Positions 44,059 through 52,317 of a stretch of DNA of 64,000 nt are shown here, one piece after another. The notes under the pieces are model-generated. The model had not been told where the DNA came from, searched no databases, and worked only from the letters and a program-made list of their open reading frames with translations. Made by a program: the position numbers and the translations under genes. Source of the DNA: Verrucomicrobiota bacterium (lineage in GTDB: Bacteria; Verrucomicrobiota; Verrucomicrobiia; Chthoniobacterales; Terrimicrobiaceae). How positions within the stretch are numbered: the stretch's first letter is position 1; each line of letters opens with the position of its first letter. The DNA is taken from positions 99,730-163,729 of the forward strand of contig JAPLTF010000072.1 in the NCBI GenBank assembly GCA_026398275.1. Reading direction: 5' to 3'.

Positions 44059-44814
44059 TCATGGGAGAATTGTCAATGAATGCGGGCCGGAGGGTTCGCC
44101 AAGCATCGCCTCCAAGTGTCTGCGCGAGTCGAGGAGGTGCTTCTTCAGACGGGCTTCTGCGCCATCGCCATCCCCGTTCTTCATCAGCCGGAAAATGGCG
44201 CGGTGGTCGGCCAGGTTCCGGCTGACAAGGGCGGCATCGGTATACGTTTCCAGCGCAAACCTCACGCCCAGTCCGGGAAGCAGGCCTCGCATGATATTGG
44301 AAAAAAGCTCGTGGCCTGACGCCTCGACAAGAGTCAGATGAAACGAGATATCCTCCTTCCCGAACTTGGCCATGTCACCAACCGAGTCCTCCATGCGCGC
44401 GAGGCACTGGCGCAATCGGTCGAGACTTAGGGCGGATGCGGAATCGGCGAGCCTTCGGATACAGAAAGTTTCCACAAGCAGGCGCAGATCCAAGAGTTCA
44501 ATAAAAGACGGCGCGTCTTTTCTGAGCGCCGAATAAAGAGCCAGCATGTCGCGCACCCCACCGGCTCCGCGTTCGGTGGTCACATAGCTTCCGCTTCCGC
44601 GCCGGCTTTCCACCAAACCCCGGGTTTTGAGCGCCTGCAGCGCCTCGCGAACAGCAGACCGGCCCGCTCCAAACCTCGCGCCCAGTTCCGCCTCGCCGGG
44701 AAGTTTCGTGCCAGGCCCCCACTTCGCTTCGAGGATCTCCCGCTCGATAACCTCCGCCATGGCGGCTCGTCGTCCCCGGTCGGGAAGTTTGGAAATTGCG
44801 GATTTCTGTTTCAT
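44059..44814 (-). CDS. GntR/FCD (FadR-subfamily) transcriptional regulator
   Basis: A 251-residue protein. The N-terminal winged helix reads IEREILEAKWGPGTKLPGEA, ELGARFGAGRSAVREALQAL and LVESRRGSGSYV, typical of GntR. The C-terminal all-helical FCD domain carries RLLVETFCIRRLAD, FHLTLVEASGHELF and NLADHRAIFRLMKNGD, with the Asp and His residues that usually bind a metal and a sugar-acid ligand. FCD regulators often respond to uronates, fuconate or lactate. It is divergent from the fuconate unit, with a perfect palindrome (44885-44901) between them, so it probably represses that unit until an acid intermediate such as L-fuconate appears. Confidence 0.88.
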   Translation of the reverse strand: MKQKSAISKLPDRGRRAAMAEVIEREILEAKWGPGTKLPGEAELGARFGAGRSAVREALQALKTRGLVESRRGSGSYVTTERGAGGVRDMLALYSALRKDAPSFIELLDLRLLVETFCIRRLADSASALSLDRLRQCLARMEDSVGDMAKFGKEDISFHLTLVEASGHELFSNIMRGLLPGLGVRFALETYTDAALVSRNLADHRAIFRLMKNGDGDGAEARLKKHLLDSRRHLEAMLGEPSGPHSLTILP

Positions 44815-44884
44815 TGCAGAGCTTCAAAAAGAAGACACTTGAAGCATGGCGAAAGAAAATAATATTTTCCCCTTGCGACCGCCA

Positions 44885-44901
44885 AAGTTGTCTGACAACT
44901 T
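44885..44901. promoter_or_regulatory. Perfect 17-bp palindromic operator, GntR/FCD type
   Basis: AAGTTGTCTGACAACTT is an exact inverted repeat (8+1+8). The core TTGTCTGACAA fits the TTGTnnnACAA consensus of FadR/FCD-subfamily GntR regulators. It lies between the divergent regulator (start 44814) and the SDR gene (start 44909), just downstream of a possible -10 box TAATAT (44860-44865), so bound protein would block transcription of the fuconate unit. Confidence 0.75.
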
Positions 44902-44908
44902 AAATGCG

Positions 44909-45697
44909 ATGCTTCTCCCCGGCAAGGTCATTTTTCTTTCAGGCGGTTCAACCGGCATCGGTTGGGACTGCGCCAAGGCGTATGCGGCGGAAGGGGCGCG
45001 TGTCGCGCTGGTCTCCCGCACCGCCGGGGAAGCTGAAGCGGCCGCTGGCAGGCTCGGCGGCGGGCATCTGGGCTTCGCGTGCGACGTTTCGAAAGAGGGC
45101 GACGTGGAGGCCGCAATCGCGAGGGTGCTGCGCGAATTCGGGCGTCTCGATGCCATCCACAACAACGCGGGGATCGCCACCCCCAGCAAGCCGCTCCATG
45201 AAACCTCCGATGTCGAGTGGGATGCGCTTTTTAACATCAACCTGAAGAGCGTTCTTTATACCACCCGCCACGGCCTTGAAGCCTTGAAGGCGAGCAAGGG
45301 AGGCATCCTGAACACGTCGAGCCTCGTCGGGGTGATCGGCCAGGAAAACCATGCCGCCTATACCGCCACGAAGGGCGGGATGAACACTCTGACCAAGTCG
45401 ATGGCTCTCGACTACGCCCCGCTGGGGATCCGCGTCAACTCGGTCTGCCCGGCCGGCACATGGACCCCGATGCTGCGCAAATGGGCGGCAGAGCAGCCGG
45501 ACTCAGATGGCATCCACCGCTACCTCGACGACATCCACCCGCTCGGCTATTGCCCGGATGGCGACGTGATCGCTGACGCCTGCGTCTTTCTTCTTTCCGA
45601 CAAAGCGCGTTTCGTGACCGGCCACATCATGCACGTGAGCGGGGGCGCGGAGATCGGATACCGCCGCACTTCCTCATCCTCAAACCAAACCATCTGA
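44909..45697 (+). CDS. SDR-family NAD(P)-dependent dehydrogenase of the fuconate unit
   Basis: A 262-residue short-chain dehydrogenase from ATG 44909 (MLLPGKVIFLSGGSTGIGWD). An earlier in-frame ATG at 44846 would place the operator inside the coding region and adds 21 residues unlike the family. Motifs: the Gly-rich GGSTGIG cofactor loop, NNAG (HNNAGIATPS), the catalytic Ser in NTSSLVGVIG, YTATKGG with Tyr and Lys, and the late CPAGTWTPM. Probable roles are L-fucose dehydrogenase or 2-keto-3-deoxy-L-fuconate dehydrogenase, inferred from its neighbours (lactonase, fuconate dehydratase, aldolase). It is the first gene of the unit running to about 54437; the URO-D gene follows 11 bases later. 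Confidence 0.8.
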   Translation: MLLPGKVIFLSGGSTGIGWDCAKAYAAEGARVALVSRTAGEAEAAAGRLGGGHLGFACDVSKEGDVEAAIARVLREFGRLDAIHNNAGIATPSKPLHETSDVEWDALFNINLKSVLYTTRHGLEALKASKGGILNTSSLVGVIGQENHAAYTATKGGMNTLTKSMALDYAPLGIRVNSVCPAGTWTPMLRKWAAEQPDSDGIHRYLDDIHPLGYCPDGDVIADACVFLLSDKARFVTGHIMHVSGGAEIGYRRTSSSSNQTI

Positions 45698-45708
45698 TAC
45701 CACTCACC

Positions 45709-46959
45709 ATGACATCCCGCGAACGAATCCTCTCCGCCATAGCCCACAAAGAACCCGACCGCGTCCCCGTTGATCTCGGCGCCACGCCGAGCTCCGGGAT
45801 TTCCGCCATCGCCTACGGCAACGTGAAAAGGCATCTCGGGATCACGTCCGGGCACAACCGCGTTTACGATGTCGTCCAGCAGCTCGCGCAGCCGGAGGAT
45901 GATATCCTGAACCGCTTCGGGATCGATGTCGTGGATGTCGCGCGCACGTTCGATACGAAGGATTCCGACTGGTATGACGTCACGCTTTTCGACGGCGGCG
46001 CGGCCCAATACCCGCAATGGTTCCACCCGGTGGCAACACCCGACGGCGGCTGGCGCTCGTATGCGCCGGACGGCACGGAAATCGCGATGCAGCTCAAGGA
46101 CATGAATTTCTACGACCAGACATGCTTTCCGTGGCTGGACGACTATCCCGCCGACTTCAGCGGGCTGGCAGATGCGATGGGGAAAGTCCACTGGGCCGCG
46201 CTGGCGCACAGTCCCTGGGACCATTCCGGCGACGCCGGATTCTGGGAAACCCTCCGCGCGAACGCGGTCGCGCTGCGCGCATCCACCGACCGCGCGATCA
46301 TGGTCGTCGTCGGGTGCAACCTTTTTGAATGGGGGACGTTCCTGCGCCGGATGGACAACTTCCTGATGGACCTCCTGGCCGAACCGGAGAACGTCGAGCG
46401 ACTTCTCGATGCGCTCATGGAGGTTCACTTGGCGACCCTCGACAAGGTTTGCCGCGCGGTCGGCGATGTCGTGGATGTGGTCCGCTTCGGTGATGATCTG
46501 GGAACCGACACCGGCCCGTTCATGGCGCCCGCTACCTACCGCGAGTTCTTAAAGCCCCGCCACATGCAGCTCTGCGACTACGTCCATAAAAACTCGCGGA
46601 TGAAGACATTCCTCCACTCGTGTGGGTCGATCTACTCTCTCTTGCCCGACCTGATCGAGTGCGGGTTTGACGTCATCAATCCGGTGCAGACCGCATGCTA
46701 TCAGATGGAACCCGAGCGCTTGAAAGCGGAGTTCGGAAAGGACATAACGTTCTGGGGCGGGGGAGCCGACACGAGAAAGACCCTCAACCACGGCACTCCC
46801 CAGGAGGTGAAGGACGACGTCCGCCGGCGCATGGACATCCTCGCGCCGGGCGGCGGGTTCGTGTTCAATACCGTCCACAATATCCTCGCCGATGTGCCGC
46901 CGGAAAACATCGTCGCTATGTTTGAGGCGGTCGCGGAATTCGGAGGCGGTGCCGCGTGA
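45709..46959 (+). CDS. Uroporphyrinogen-decarboxylase-family protein (probable methyltransferase-like)
   Basis: A 416-residue protein starting MTSRERILSAIAHKEPDRVP, the standard opening of the URO-D superfamily. The fold continues with DNFLMDLLAEPENVERLLDA, FGDDLGTDTGPFMAPATYRE, FLHSCGSIYSLLPDLIECGF (His and Cys around residue 303 that can bind zinc, as in MtaA/MtbA methyltransferases) and APGGGFVFNTVHNI. True haem enzymes of the family lack this HxCG site, so a cobamide-linked methyl transfer or an unknown role is more likely. It lies inside the fuconate operon and shares a four-base overlap with the dehydratase gene. Removal of methyl groups from O-methylated deoxysugars is a speculative fit. 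Confidence 0.75.
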   Translation: MTSRERILSAIAHKEPDRVPVDLGATPSSGISAIAYGNVKRHLGITSGHNRVYDVVQQLAQPEDDILNRFGIDVVDVARTFDTKDSDWYDVTLFDGGAAQYPQWFHPVATPDGGWRSYAPDGTEIAMQLKDMNFYDQTCFPWLDDYPADFSGLADAMGKVHWAALAHSPWDHSGDAGFWETLRANAVALRASTDRAIMVVVGCNLFEWGTFLRRMDNFLMDLLAEPENVERLLDALMEVHLATLDKVCRAVGDVVDVVRFGDDLGTDTGPFMAPATYREFLKPRHMQLCDYVHKNSRMKTFLHSCGSIYSLLPDLIECGFDVINPVQTACYQMEPERLKAEFGKDITFWGGGADTRKTLNHGTPQEVKDDVRRRMDILAPGGGFVFNTVHNILADVPPENIVAMFEAVAEFGGGAA

Positions 46960-48179
46960 TCCGGAATATCTCCATGCGCGATGCCCGCTACCCGATCGGC
47001 GGCGAACACGGCAGCGACGCGATCCACAAGGATCCCGTGTATTCCTATGCGGTGACGCTCCTCGAAGACGACAGCGGGCACACCGGAACCGGGCTCGCGT
47101 TCACGCTGGGAGAGGGAAACGATCTCGTCTGCCGGGCGGCCGCTTTTTATGCGAGCCGGCTGAAGGGCCTGGATATCGAGGACGTCATGTCGGGGTTTGG
47201 TGCCCTGCAAAAGGAGATGGCGGACGAACAGCAGTTCCGGTGGCTGGGCCCTCACAAAGGCGTGGTCCAACTGGCGCTCGCTTCGGTCACAAATGCCTGC
47301 TGGGATCTCTGGGCAAAAAAGCGCGGGGTTCCGCTTTGGCGGCTGCTTCTGGACCTATCGCCAGAGGAACTTGTCGCCACCCTGGATCTCTCTTATCTCG
47401 AGGATGAGTTGACCGGCTCTCAAGCTCTGTACCTTATTAAAGGAGAGAGTGCTGGGCGGGTGTCGAGGTCGGGCATTCTGGATTCGGGCTATCCGGGTTA
47501 TGACACCTCGGTCGGCTGGTTCAACTATTCCGACGAACAGGTTCGGGAGAACTGCCGCCGGGCCCTGGATGCCGGCTTCACCGCCATGAAATTGAAAGTC
47601 GGGGCGAAGGATGCCGGGCGTGATATCCGCCGCGCGCGGATCGTTCGCGAGGTGGCGGGTCCGGAAGCGCGAGTGATGGTGGACGCAAACCAGCAGTGGA
47701 CGCTGCCCCAAGCTCTGGATGTGTGCGCGCGGCTCGCGGAGATCCAGCCCTACTGGATCGAGGAACCCACGCATCCCGACGACGTGCTCGGGCACAAGAC
47801 GCTTGCGGACGCCATCGCGCCGATCAAGCTCGCGCTCGGTGAACATGTGCCCAACCGGGTGGTCTTCAAAAACTACCTTCAGGCCGGTTGCGCGGGATTC
47901 ATCCAGGTCGATGCGGTTCGCGTCGCCGGCATCAGCGAGTTTCTCGCCGTGAGCCTGCTCTCAAAAAAATTCGGCATCCCCGTCGTCCCGCATGTCGGCG
48001 ATATGGGGCAGATCCACCAGCACCTCGTGCTCTTCAATCACGTCGCCATCAACCACCCGGTCATTTTCTTAGAGCATATCCCGCACCTGAGGGAGCATTT
48101 CGTGCATCCGGTGCGCATCGAAAATGGTGTTTACTGCACCGCGCAGGAACCCGGTGCAGGAACCGACTTGAAGCCGTGA
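46956..48179 (+). CDS. L-fuconate dehydratase (enolase superfamily)
   Basis: A 407-residue protein that starts at a GTG (46956) overlapping the preceding stop. It follows the L-fuconate dehydratase pattern of the mandelate-racemase/enolase superfamily: GPHKGVVQLALASVTNACWD, GYPGYDTSVGWFNYSDEQVR, FTAMKLKVGAKDAGRD (catalytic Lys), VMVDANQQWTLPQALDV (metal Asp), YWIEEPTHPDDVLGH (metal Glu), LALGEHVPNRVVFKNYLQAG (metal Glu) and PHVGDMGQIHQHL. It removes water from L-fuconate (and probably L-rhamnonate-like acids) to give 2-keto-3-deoxy-L-fuconate. It is directly coupled by overlap to the lactonase gene that makes its substrate. Confidence 0.88.
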   Translation: MIRNISMRDARYPIGGEHGSDAIHKDPVYSYAVTLLEDDSGHTGTGLAFTLGEGNDLVCRAAAFYASRLKGLDIEDVMSGFGALQKEMADEQQFRWLGPHKGVVQLALASVTNACWDLWAKKRGVPLWRLLLDLSPEELVATLDLSYLEDELTGSQALYLIKGESAGRVSRSGILDSGYPGYDTSVGWFNYSDEQVRENCRRALDAGFTAMKLKVGAKDAGRDIRRARIVREVAGPEARVMVDANQQWTLPQALDVCARLAEIQPYWIEEPTHPDDVLGHKTLADAIAPIKLALGEHVPNRVVFKNYLQAGCAGFIQVDAVRVAGISEFLAVSLLSKKFGIPVVPHVGDMGQIHQHLVLFNHVAINHPVIFLEHIPHLREHFVHPVRIENGVYCTAQEPGAGTDLKP

Positions 48180-49015
48180 TCGATACTCACCAGCACCTGA
48201 TATATCCGGAGCACTTCGACTACCCGTGGCTCGATCAGGTGCCTGCGCTCAAAGACACACCTTCGCGATTGCAGGATTACCGGGAGGCAACCGCTGGGGA
48301 GCCGATCTCCGGAACGGTTTTCATGGAAGTCGATGTCGCCTCGGCTCACGCACCTGACGAGGCGCGGTTTTTCTGCGAACTCTCGGAAGATCCGGCGAAT
48401 AGGATTTTGGGCGTCGTGGCCGCCGCACGTCCCGAAGACGAGGCATTCGAAAGCCAACTCGACCAAGTCGCGCATCCCGCGCTCAAGGGAATCCGTCGCG
48501 TGTTGCACATGCAACCGGACGAGTTGTCGCAATCGGCGATCTTCCGCGCAAATGTGGCCGGGTTGGCGAAGCGGAATCTGACGTTCGACTTGTGCTTTCT
48601 CGCAAACCAGCTGCCGCTGGCGATTAAACTGGCAGATGCCTCTCCCGACACCGCGCTCATGCTTGATCATTGCGGAGCTTCAGGTCTTGTTGAGGGAGGC
48701 ATGGAGCAATGGAAGACATGCATCGCCGAGCTCTCTCGAAGGCCAAATGTTCTCTGCAAGCTCTCCGGTTTGGTAACCTGCTCCGTGGGCGGGATCGATG
48801 GCGGAAAATTACTGCCGTCGTTGGCCGACCATGTGCTCGGATGCTTCGGCGCCAACCGCGTGGTCTGGGGAGGTGACTGGCCTATCTGCAATCTGGCTTC
48901 CTCGCTGGGAAGTTGGATACAAATCACTCAAAGGCTGCTGTCAGCGTTCAGCGAGAACGAACGAACGCAGATCCTCGAAACAAACGCCATCCGATTTTAC
49001 CAACTCAACTCCTGA
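48176..49015 (+). CDS. L-fucono-1,5-lactonase-like amidohydrolase
   Basis: A 279-residue protein of the amidohydrolase-2 family, starting at a GTG (48176) that overlaps the dehydratase stop. The N-terminal metal motif is IDTHQHLIYPEHFDYPWLDQ. The barrel continues with GTVFMEVDVASAHAPDEARF, IRRVLHMQPDE, LMLDHCGASGLVEGG, NVLCKLSGLVTC and the final Asp motif VVWGGDWPICNLA. The same architecture is found in L-fuconolactonases that hydrolyse the lactone formed by a sugar dehydrogenase. The operon order (dehydrogenase, dehydratase, lactonase, aldolase) supports this role. An upstream extension of the frame to 47888 overlaps the dehydratase and is not credible. Confidence 0.82.
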   Translation: MIDTHQHLIYPEHFDYPWLDQVPALKDTPSRLQDYREATAGEPISGTVFMEVDVASAHAPDEARFFCELSEDPANRILGVVAAARPEDEAFESQLDQVAHPALKGIRRVLHMQPDELSQSAIFRANVAGLAKRNLTFDLCFLANQLPLAIKLADASPDTALMLDHCGASGLVEGGMEQWKTCIAELSRRPNVLCKLSGLVTCSVGGIDGGKLLPSLADHVLGCFGANRVVWGGDWPICNLASSLGSWIQITQRLLSAFSENERTQILETNAIRFYQLNS

Positions 49016-49028
49016 TTTCCATCCGACC

Positions 49029-50033
49029 ATGAGCGCACATCTCACCGGGATTTTTGTCCCGAATATTGTCCCCTATGACACGCAGGGCCGCATCAATGAG
49101 GAGGAATTGCGCCGTATCATCCGATGGCTCGGCGGGAAGGGTATCACGGGATTTTATCCCAACGGAAGCATGGGGGAATTCATCCGGTTGAGTTTCGAGG
49201 AGCGCAAACGGGTTGTGAAGATTGTCGCCGAGGAAGCCGGCGGGAAACCGATCCTGGCAGGCGCGGCAGAACCGAACGTCGATCTGGTGCTCGAGATGTG
49301 CCGCTATTGCGCGGACCTCGGTTGCCGGGCGGTTTCGATCACCGGACCCTATTATTACAAACTCACCCAGGACAGCATCGAGGCGTATTTTCGCGAGCTC
49401 GCGGCAAAGTCCCCGATCGATATCGTCATCTACAACATCCCGTCCTTCGCCAACGAGATTTCGGTGCCGGTCCTGAAAAGGCTCGCTTTGGACTGCCCCA
49501 GAATCATCGGGACAAAAGACACGTCGCGCGACATGCCACGGTTCCAGCAGGTGCTCCACGAAATCAAGCCTCAACGCCCGGATTTTTCGGTTCTCATCGG
49601 TTGGGAGGAACTGCTCTGCCCGACCCTTTTCATGGGCGGAGACGGAGGCACCCTTTCCAGCGCCGGCGTTGTTCCGGAGGTCGTCATGAGAATCTATGAC
49701 GAGGCCCGCGCCGGAAACTGGGCGGAGTCGAAGCGCGTGCAGTTCAAACTTCTGGACTTGTTCTCACTAATGGTGAACGCGCCGAATTTCCCCGAAGGCT
49801 TCCGCGCCGGATACGAGGTCCGCGGGTTCACCCCCGGACGCGCCCGCTTTCCGCTGGCGGCGGCGGAACTTGAACTCATGGCCGACATCCGTGCCCGCAT
49901 CGCCTGCGTGCTGACGGAATGCGGATATCCCGACGCGGCAAAGTTCTGTGTGCCAACGCCGGTCAAATCCGCCGTCACCAGAGTGAATGTCGAGGCGATC
50001 GTGCGGGATGTCATTTCAAAATACGCCTCGTGA
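49029..50033 (+). CDS. DHDPS/NAL-family keto-deoxy-sugar aldolase
   Basis: A 334-residue class I aldolase starting at ATG 49029 ([20 protein letters not shown]). Motifs: YPNGSMGEF (pyruvate carboxylate binding), ITGPYYYK, Tyr135 in [13 protein letters not shown], and the Schiff-base Lys163 in [10 protein letters not shown]. By position it should cleave 2-keto-3-deoxy-L-fuconate to pyruvate and L-lactaldehyde. The C-terminal part is about 40 residues longer than typical dihydrodipicolinate synthase. It is followed after four bases by the BMC shell-protein gene, placing the source of lactaldehyde next to a compartment component. A dehydratase or synthase role in lysine synthesis is unlikely here. 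Confidence 0.82.
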   Translation: MSAHLTGIFVPNIVPYDTQGRINEEELRRIIRWLGGKGITGFYPNGSMGEFIRLSFEERKRVVKIVAEEAGGKPILAGAAEPNVDLVLEMCRYCADLGCRAVSITGPYYYKLTQDSIEAYFRELAAKSPIDIVIYNIPSFANEISVPVLKRLALDCPRIIGTKDTSRDMPRFQQVLHEIKPQRPDFSVLIGWEELLCPTLFMGGDGGTLSSAGVVPEVVMRIYDEARAGNWAESKRVQFKLLDLFSLMVNAPNFPEGFRAGYEVRGFTPGRARFPLAAAELELMADIRARIACVLTECGYPDAAKFCVPTPVKSAVTRVNVEAIVRDVISKYAS

Positions 50034-50037
50034 TTTT

Positions 50038-50649
50038 ATGACAAGTTTTGGATTCATCGAAGTGCCTTTCCTGAGCGTGGCGGCGGTGCTCGCCGACCAT
50101 GCGGCCAAGACGGCGTTCGTGCGGATCACGGGATTCGAAACTTGCGGCAATGAGAATATTCTCATCCGGCTCTGCGGGCTTACCGACGCCATCCAATCGG
50201 CAATAGAATCCGCAAGCCGCAAGGCGATGGAACTCGGGACTTCGACCATCACGACCTGCATGGCAGCCCCCTCCCCCGGCCTGAGCGGCGTCGTCGATTT
50301 TCCCAACGCCGAAAATCCCCTCTACGGCGGACGGGACCAGTTTCTCCCTTCTGACTATCCCAACACATCAAAAACTATGAACCAGCAAGCACTCGGAATC
50401 TTGGAGACCCAGGGACTCACCGCCGCACTCGAAGCCACGGACGCCATGCTCAAATCCGCCGATGTCACACTCGTCGGAAAAGAGAAAATCGGGGCCGCTT
50501 ATGTCACGATCATCGTCCGGGGCGATGTCGCCGCTGTCCGCGCCGCCGTGGACTCGGGCCGCAATGCCGTCGGCGATCTCGGCAAGATCATCGCAGCCCA
50601 CGTGATCGCCCGCCCGCACGCGGATCTCATCGCCCTCCTGCCAAAATGA
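50038..50649 (+). CDS. Two-domain bacterial-microcompartment shell protein
   Basis: A 203-residue protein. The second half (residues 114-203, from [20 protein letters not shown]) reads as a complete PduA-type BMC domain: [39 protein letters not shown] and [16 protein letters not shown]. The first half ([40 protein letters not shown]) is a more divergent BMC domain, giving a tandem form like BMC-T trimers. A linker of about 38 residues joins them. ATG 50377 at the start of the second domain is in frame, so a single-domain hexamer form could also be made or the gene may be a fusion. Shell proteins enclose aldehyde-producing enzymes. It lies between the aldolase and an acetylesterase. No other shell gene is in the window. 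Confidence 0.85.
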   Translation: MTSFGFIEVPFLSVAAVLADHAAKTAFVRITGFETCGNENILIRLCGLTDAIQSAIESASRKAMELGTSTITTCMAAPSPGLSGVVDFPNAENPLYGGRDQFLPSDYPNTSKTMNQQALGILETQGLTAALEATDAMLKSADVTLVGKEKIGAAYVTIIVRGDVAAVRAAVDSGRNAVGDLGKIIAAHVIARPHADLIALLPK

Positions 50650-50696
50650 GCATCCAGATCAACGCCAGCGACTACGCGGTTAATACAGGAAGTAAA

Positions 50697-52211
50697 ATGA
50701 TGAAACATCTCATCATCGCCGTCCTTTTGTTGGCGGGTGCCGCCCGCGCCGCCGAGGAGGTGACGGTGCCAGCCCTCGTCATTAAAACCGGAGTAAATAG
50801 CAATGTTGGCGATTTTGTCGTCGGTTACCGGTTCACGCTTGACTTCAAGCCGATGACCGTCACGGCCCTAGGCATCACCGACCAGAACAAAGACGGTAAA
50901 CTCAACGAACCTGAGCCGGTCAAGGTGGCCATCTGGGACACCACGGGCAAGCAGCTCCTTACCGCCGAAGTGCCATTGACCGCAACCGCCGAGAACGGTG
51001 CCTTTTATGTCGCCATCGAGCCGGTGAAACTGGACGCTGGCAGCTATGTCATTGGCGCGGTTACCCACGCGGGCGGCGAGGGGGTTCTCTGCGATTTGCC
51101 GATTGAAGCCTTGCCCGGCGTGCGCTGGGATGAGGGGCGCTACGAGATGGGGGCCGCGCTCGTGTTTCCGCAGCAGAAACGCGAGGAGCCCAGTTCCTAC
51201 TTCGGCCCGGTGTTCAAGGTGCTCGGCAGTGCCGCGCGCGTCACGCAACCGAAGGAACGCGCCATATTTCAACGCGATGAACACGGCGTGGCGGGAGTGC
51301 CAGTGGCCGTCACGATCCCGGACGGCCTCGCTGACACGATCGAAGTCCGCGCCATCGACCGCCAGACCAAGGCGACGGTAAAAGACTGGGCGAAGGTCAC
51401 CGCCGGCATGAAACTGACACTCCCGGCTGGTTGGTATCAGCTCGAATTTCGCGCCACCAAAGCCGGTAGCGTGGTGACAACCACTACCGTCGAACGCGTG
51501 GGGGTCGGCGAACTGTTTGTGACCTGCGGCCAATCCAATTCCGCCAATTACGGCGGCCCGCGCCAAAAAGCACAGGACGACCGGGTGTCTTCCTGCAACT
51601 TCCAGACCGGTCTCTGGCAGCATGGCGACGATCCGCAGCCCGTTGCGGGCGGCAAGGGCGGCTCCCCATGGGCGCTCATGGGCGACCTGCTCGCGAAAAG
51701 GTATGACGTCCCGGTTGGTTTCATCTGCGTCGGCGTCGGCAGCACGAGCGTGGGTCAGTGGACGCCGCCGACGGGGGCATGTTATCCGAAACTGAAACAA
51801 GCCTTGCAGTTGGCCGGCACGCACGGCTGCCGCGCGGTGCTCTGGCATCAGGGCGAGTCGGATTCCATCGCCGGCACATCGGCGGAGAACTATGCAAAGA
51901 TGCTCGGCGAGGTCATTGCACAATCGCGCAAGGATGCCGGCTGGGACGTGCCCTGGGGCGTGGCGCTGGCGTCCTTTCATCCGGCACCAGAAGCCACCCC
52001 CGAACGACAGGCCGCTGTCGTGGCAGGGCAACAGAAAGTCATCGCGACGGTGTCTGGCGTGTTTCAAGGGCCGGAGACTGACAGCTTTCACACGCGCGGT
52101 TTTCTGGCCGACAGCGTTCATTTCAACGCGCAGGGCCTCGCCGCACATGCTCAGGGCTGGGCGGATGCGCTGACGCCGCTCATGCAAACGCAGGCGAAAC
52201 CGAAACCATGA
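50697..52211 (+). CDS. Secreted SGNH carbohydrate acetylesterase (sialate O-acetylesterase-like)
   Basis: A 504-residue protein. I take the ATG at 50697, preceded by AGGAAG, because a signal peptide follows (MMKHLIIAVLLLAGAARA). The frame upstream (50646-50696) is a relic of another gene's start. Residues of about 25-170 resemble a DUF4082-like sandwich (VGYRFTLDFKPMTVTALGIT). The esterase domain has LFVTCGQSNSANYGG (nucleophile Ser), GVGSTSVGQW, LWHQGESDSIAG and ADSVHFNAQG (Asp and His). It would remove acetyl groups from exported or periplasmic glycans. It interrupts an otherwise cytoplasmic catabolic operon and seems to have been inserted together with a local duplication. Confidence 0.8.
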   Translation: MMKHLIIAVLLLAGAARAAEEVTVPALVIKTGVNSNVGDFVVGYRFTLDFKPMTVTALGITDQNKDGKLNEPEPVKVAIWDTTGKQLLTAEVPLTATAENGAFYVAIEPVKLDAGSYVIGAVTHAGGEGVLCDLPIEALPGVRWDEGRYEMGAALVFPQQKREEPSSYFGPVFKVLGSAARVTQPKERAIFQRDEHGVAGVPVAVTIPDGLADTIEVRAIDRQTKATVKDWAKVTAGMKLTLPAGWYQLEFRATKAGSVVTTTTVERVGVGELFVTCGQSNSANYGGPRQKAQDDRVSSCNFQTGLWQHGDDPQPVAGGKGGSPWALMGDLLAKRYDVPVGFICVGVGSTSVGQWTPPTGACYPKLKQALQLAGTHGCRAVLWHQGESDSIAGTSAENYAKMLGEVIAQSRKDAGWDVPWGVALASFHPAPEATPERQAAVVAGQQKVIATVSGVFQGPETDSFHTRGFLADSVHFNAQGLAAHAQGWADALTPLMQTQAKPKP

Positions 52212-52221
52212 GGCCCCCCCC

Positions 52222-52317
52222 ATGCGGAAGGGACCAGCTTTTCCTCTCCGACTTTCCCAACACACCCAACACTATGAACCAGCAAGCACCCGGAATCCTG
52301 AAAACCCTGCCAAAATG
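52222..52317 (+). pseudogene. Relic of a second BMC-domain gene, deleted internally
   Basis: This short stretch repeats the DNA around the linker and start of the second BMC domain (about 50332-50405: GGACCAG, CTATGAACCAGCAAGCA, CGGAATC), then jumps directly to the last codons of that gene (CTGCCAAAATGAG). It reads MNQQAPGILKTLPK and stop, that is, the first nine and last few residues of the PduA-like domain without the middle. The remainder was evidently lost by deletion. The start of the SSS symporter overlaps its end. Confidence 0.75.

Noticed and set aside
44846..44908. Upstream start of the SDR gene
   Set aside because: It would put the palindromic operator and the possible -10 box inside the coding region, and the extra residues are not typical of the family.
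47888..48175. N-terminal extension of the lactonase frame
   Set aside because: It lies wholly inside the fuconate dehydratase gene; the GTG at 48176 with a four-base overlap gives a standard amidohydrolase N-terminus.
50646..50696. Start of the acetylesterase at ATG 50646
   Set aside because: These codons copy the first codons of the SSS symporter and would hide the signal peptide; ATG 50697 has AGGAAG before it.
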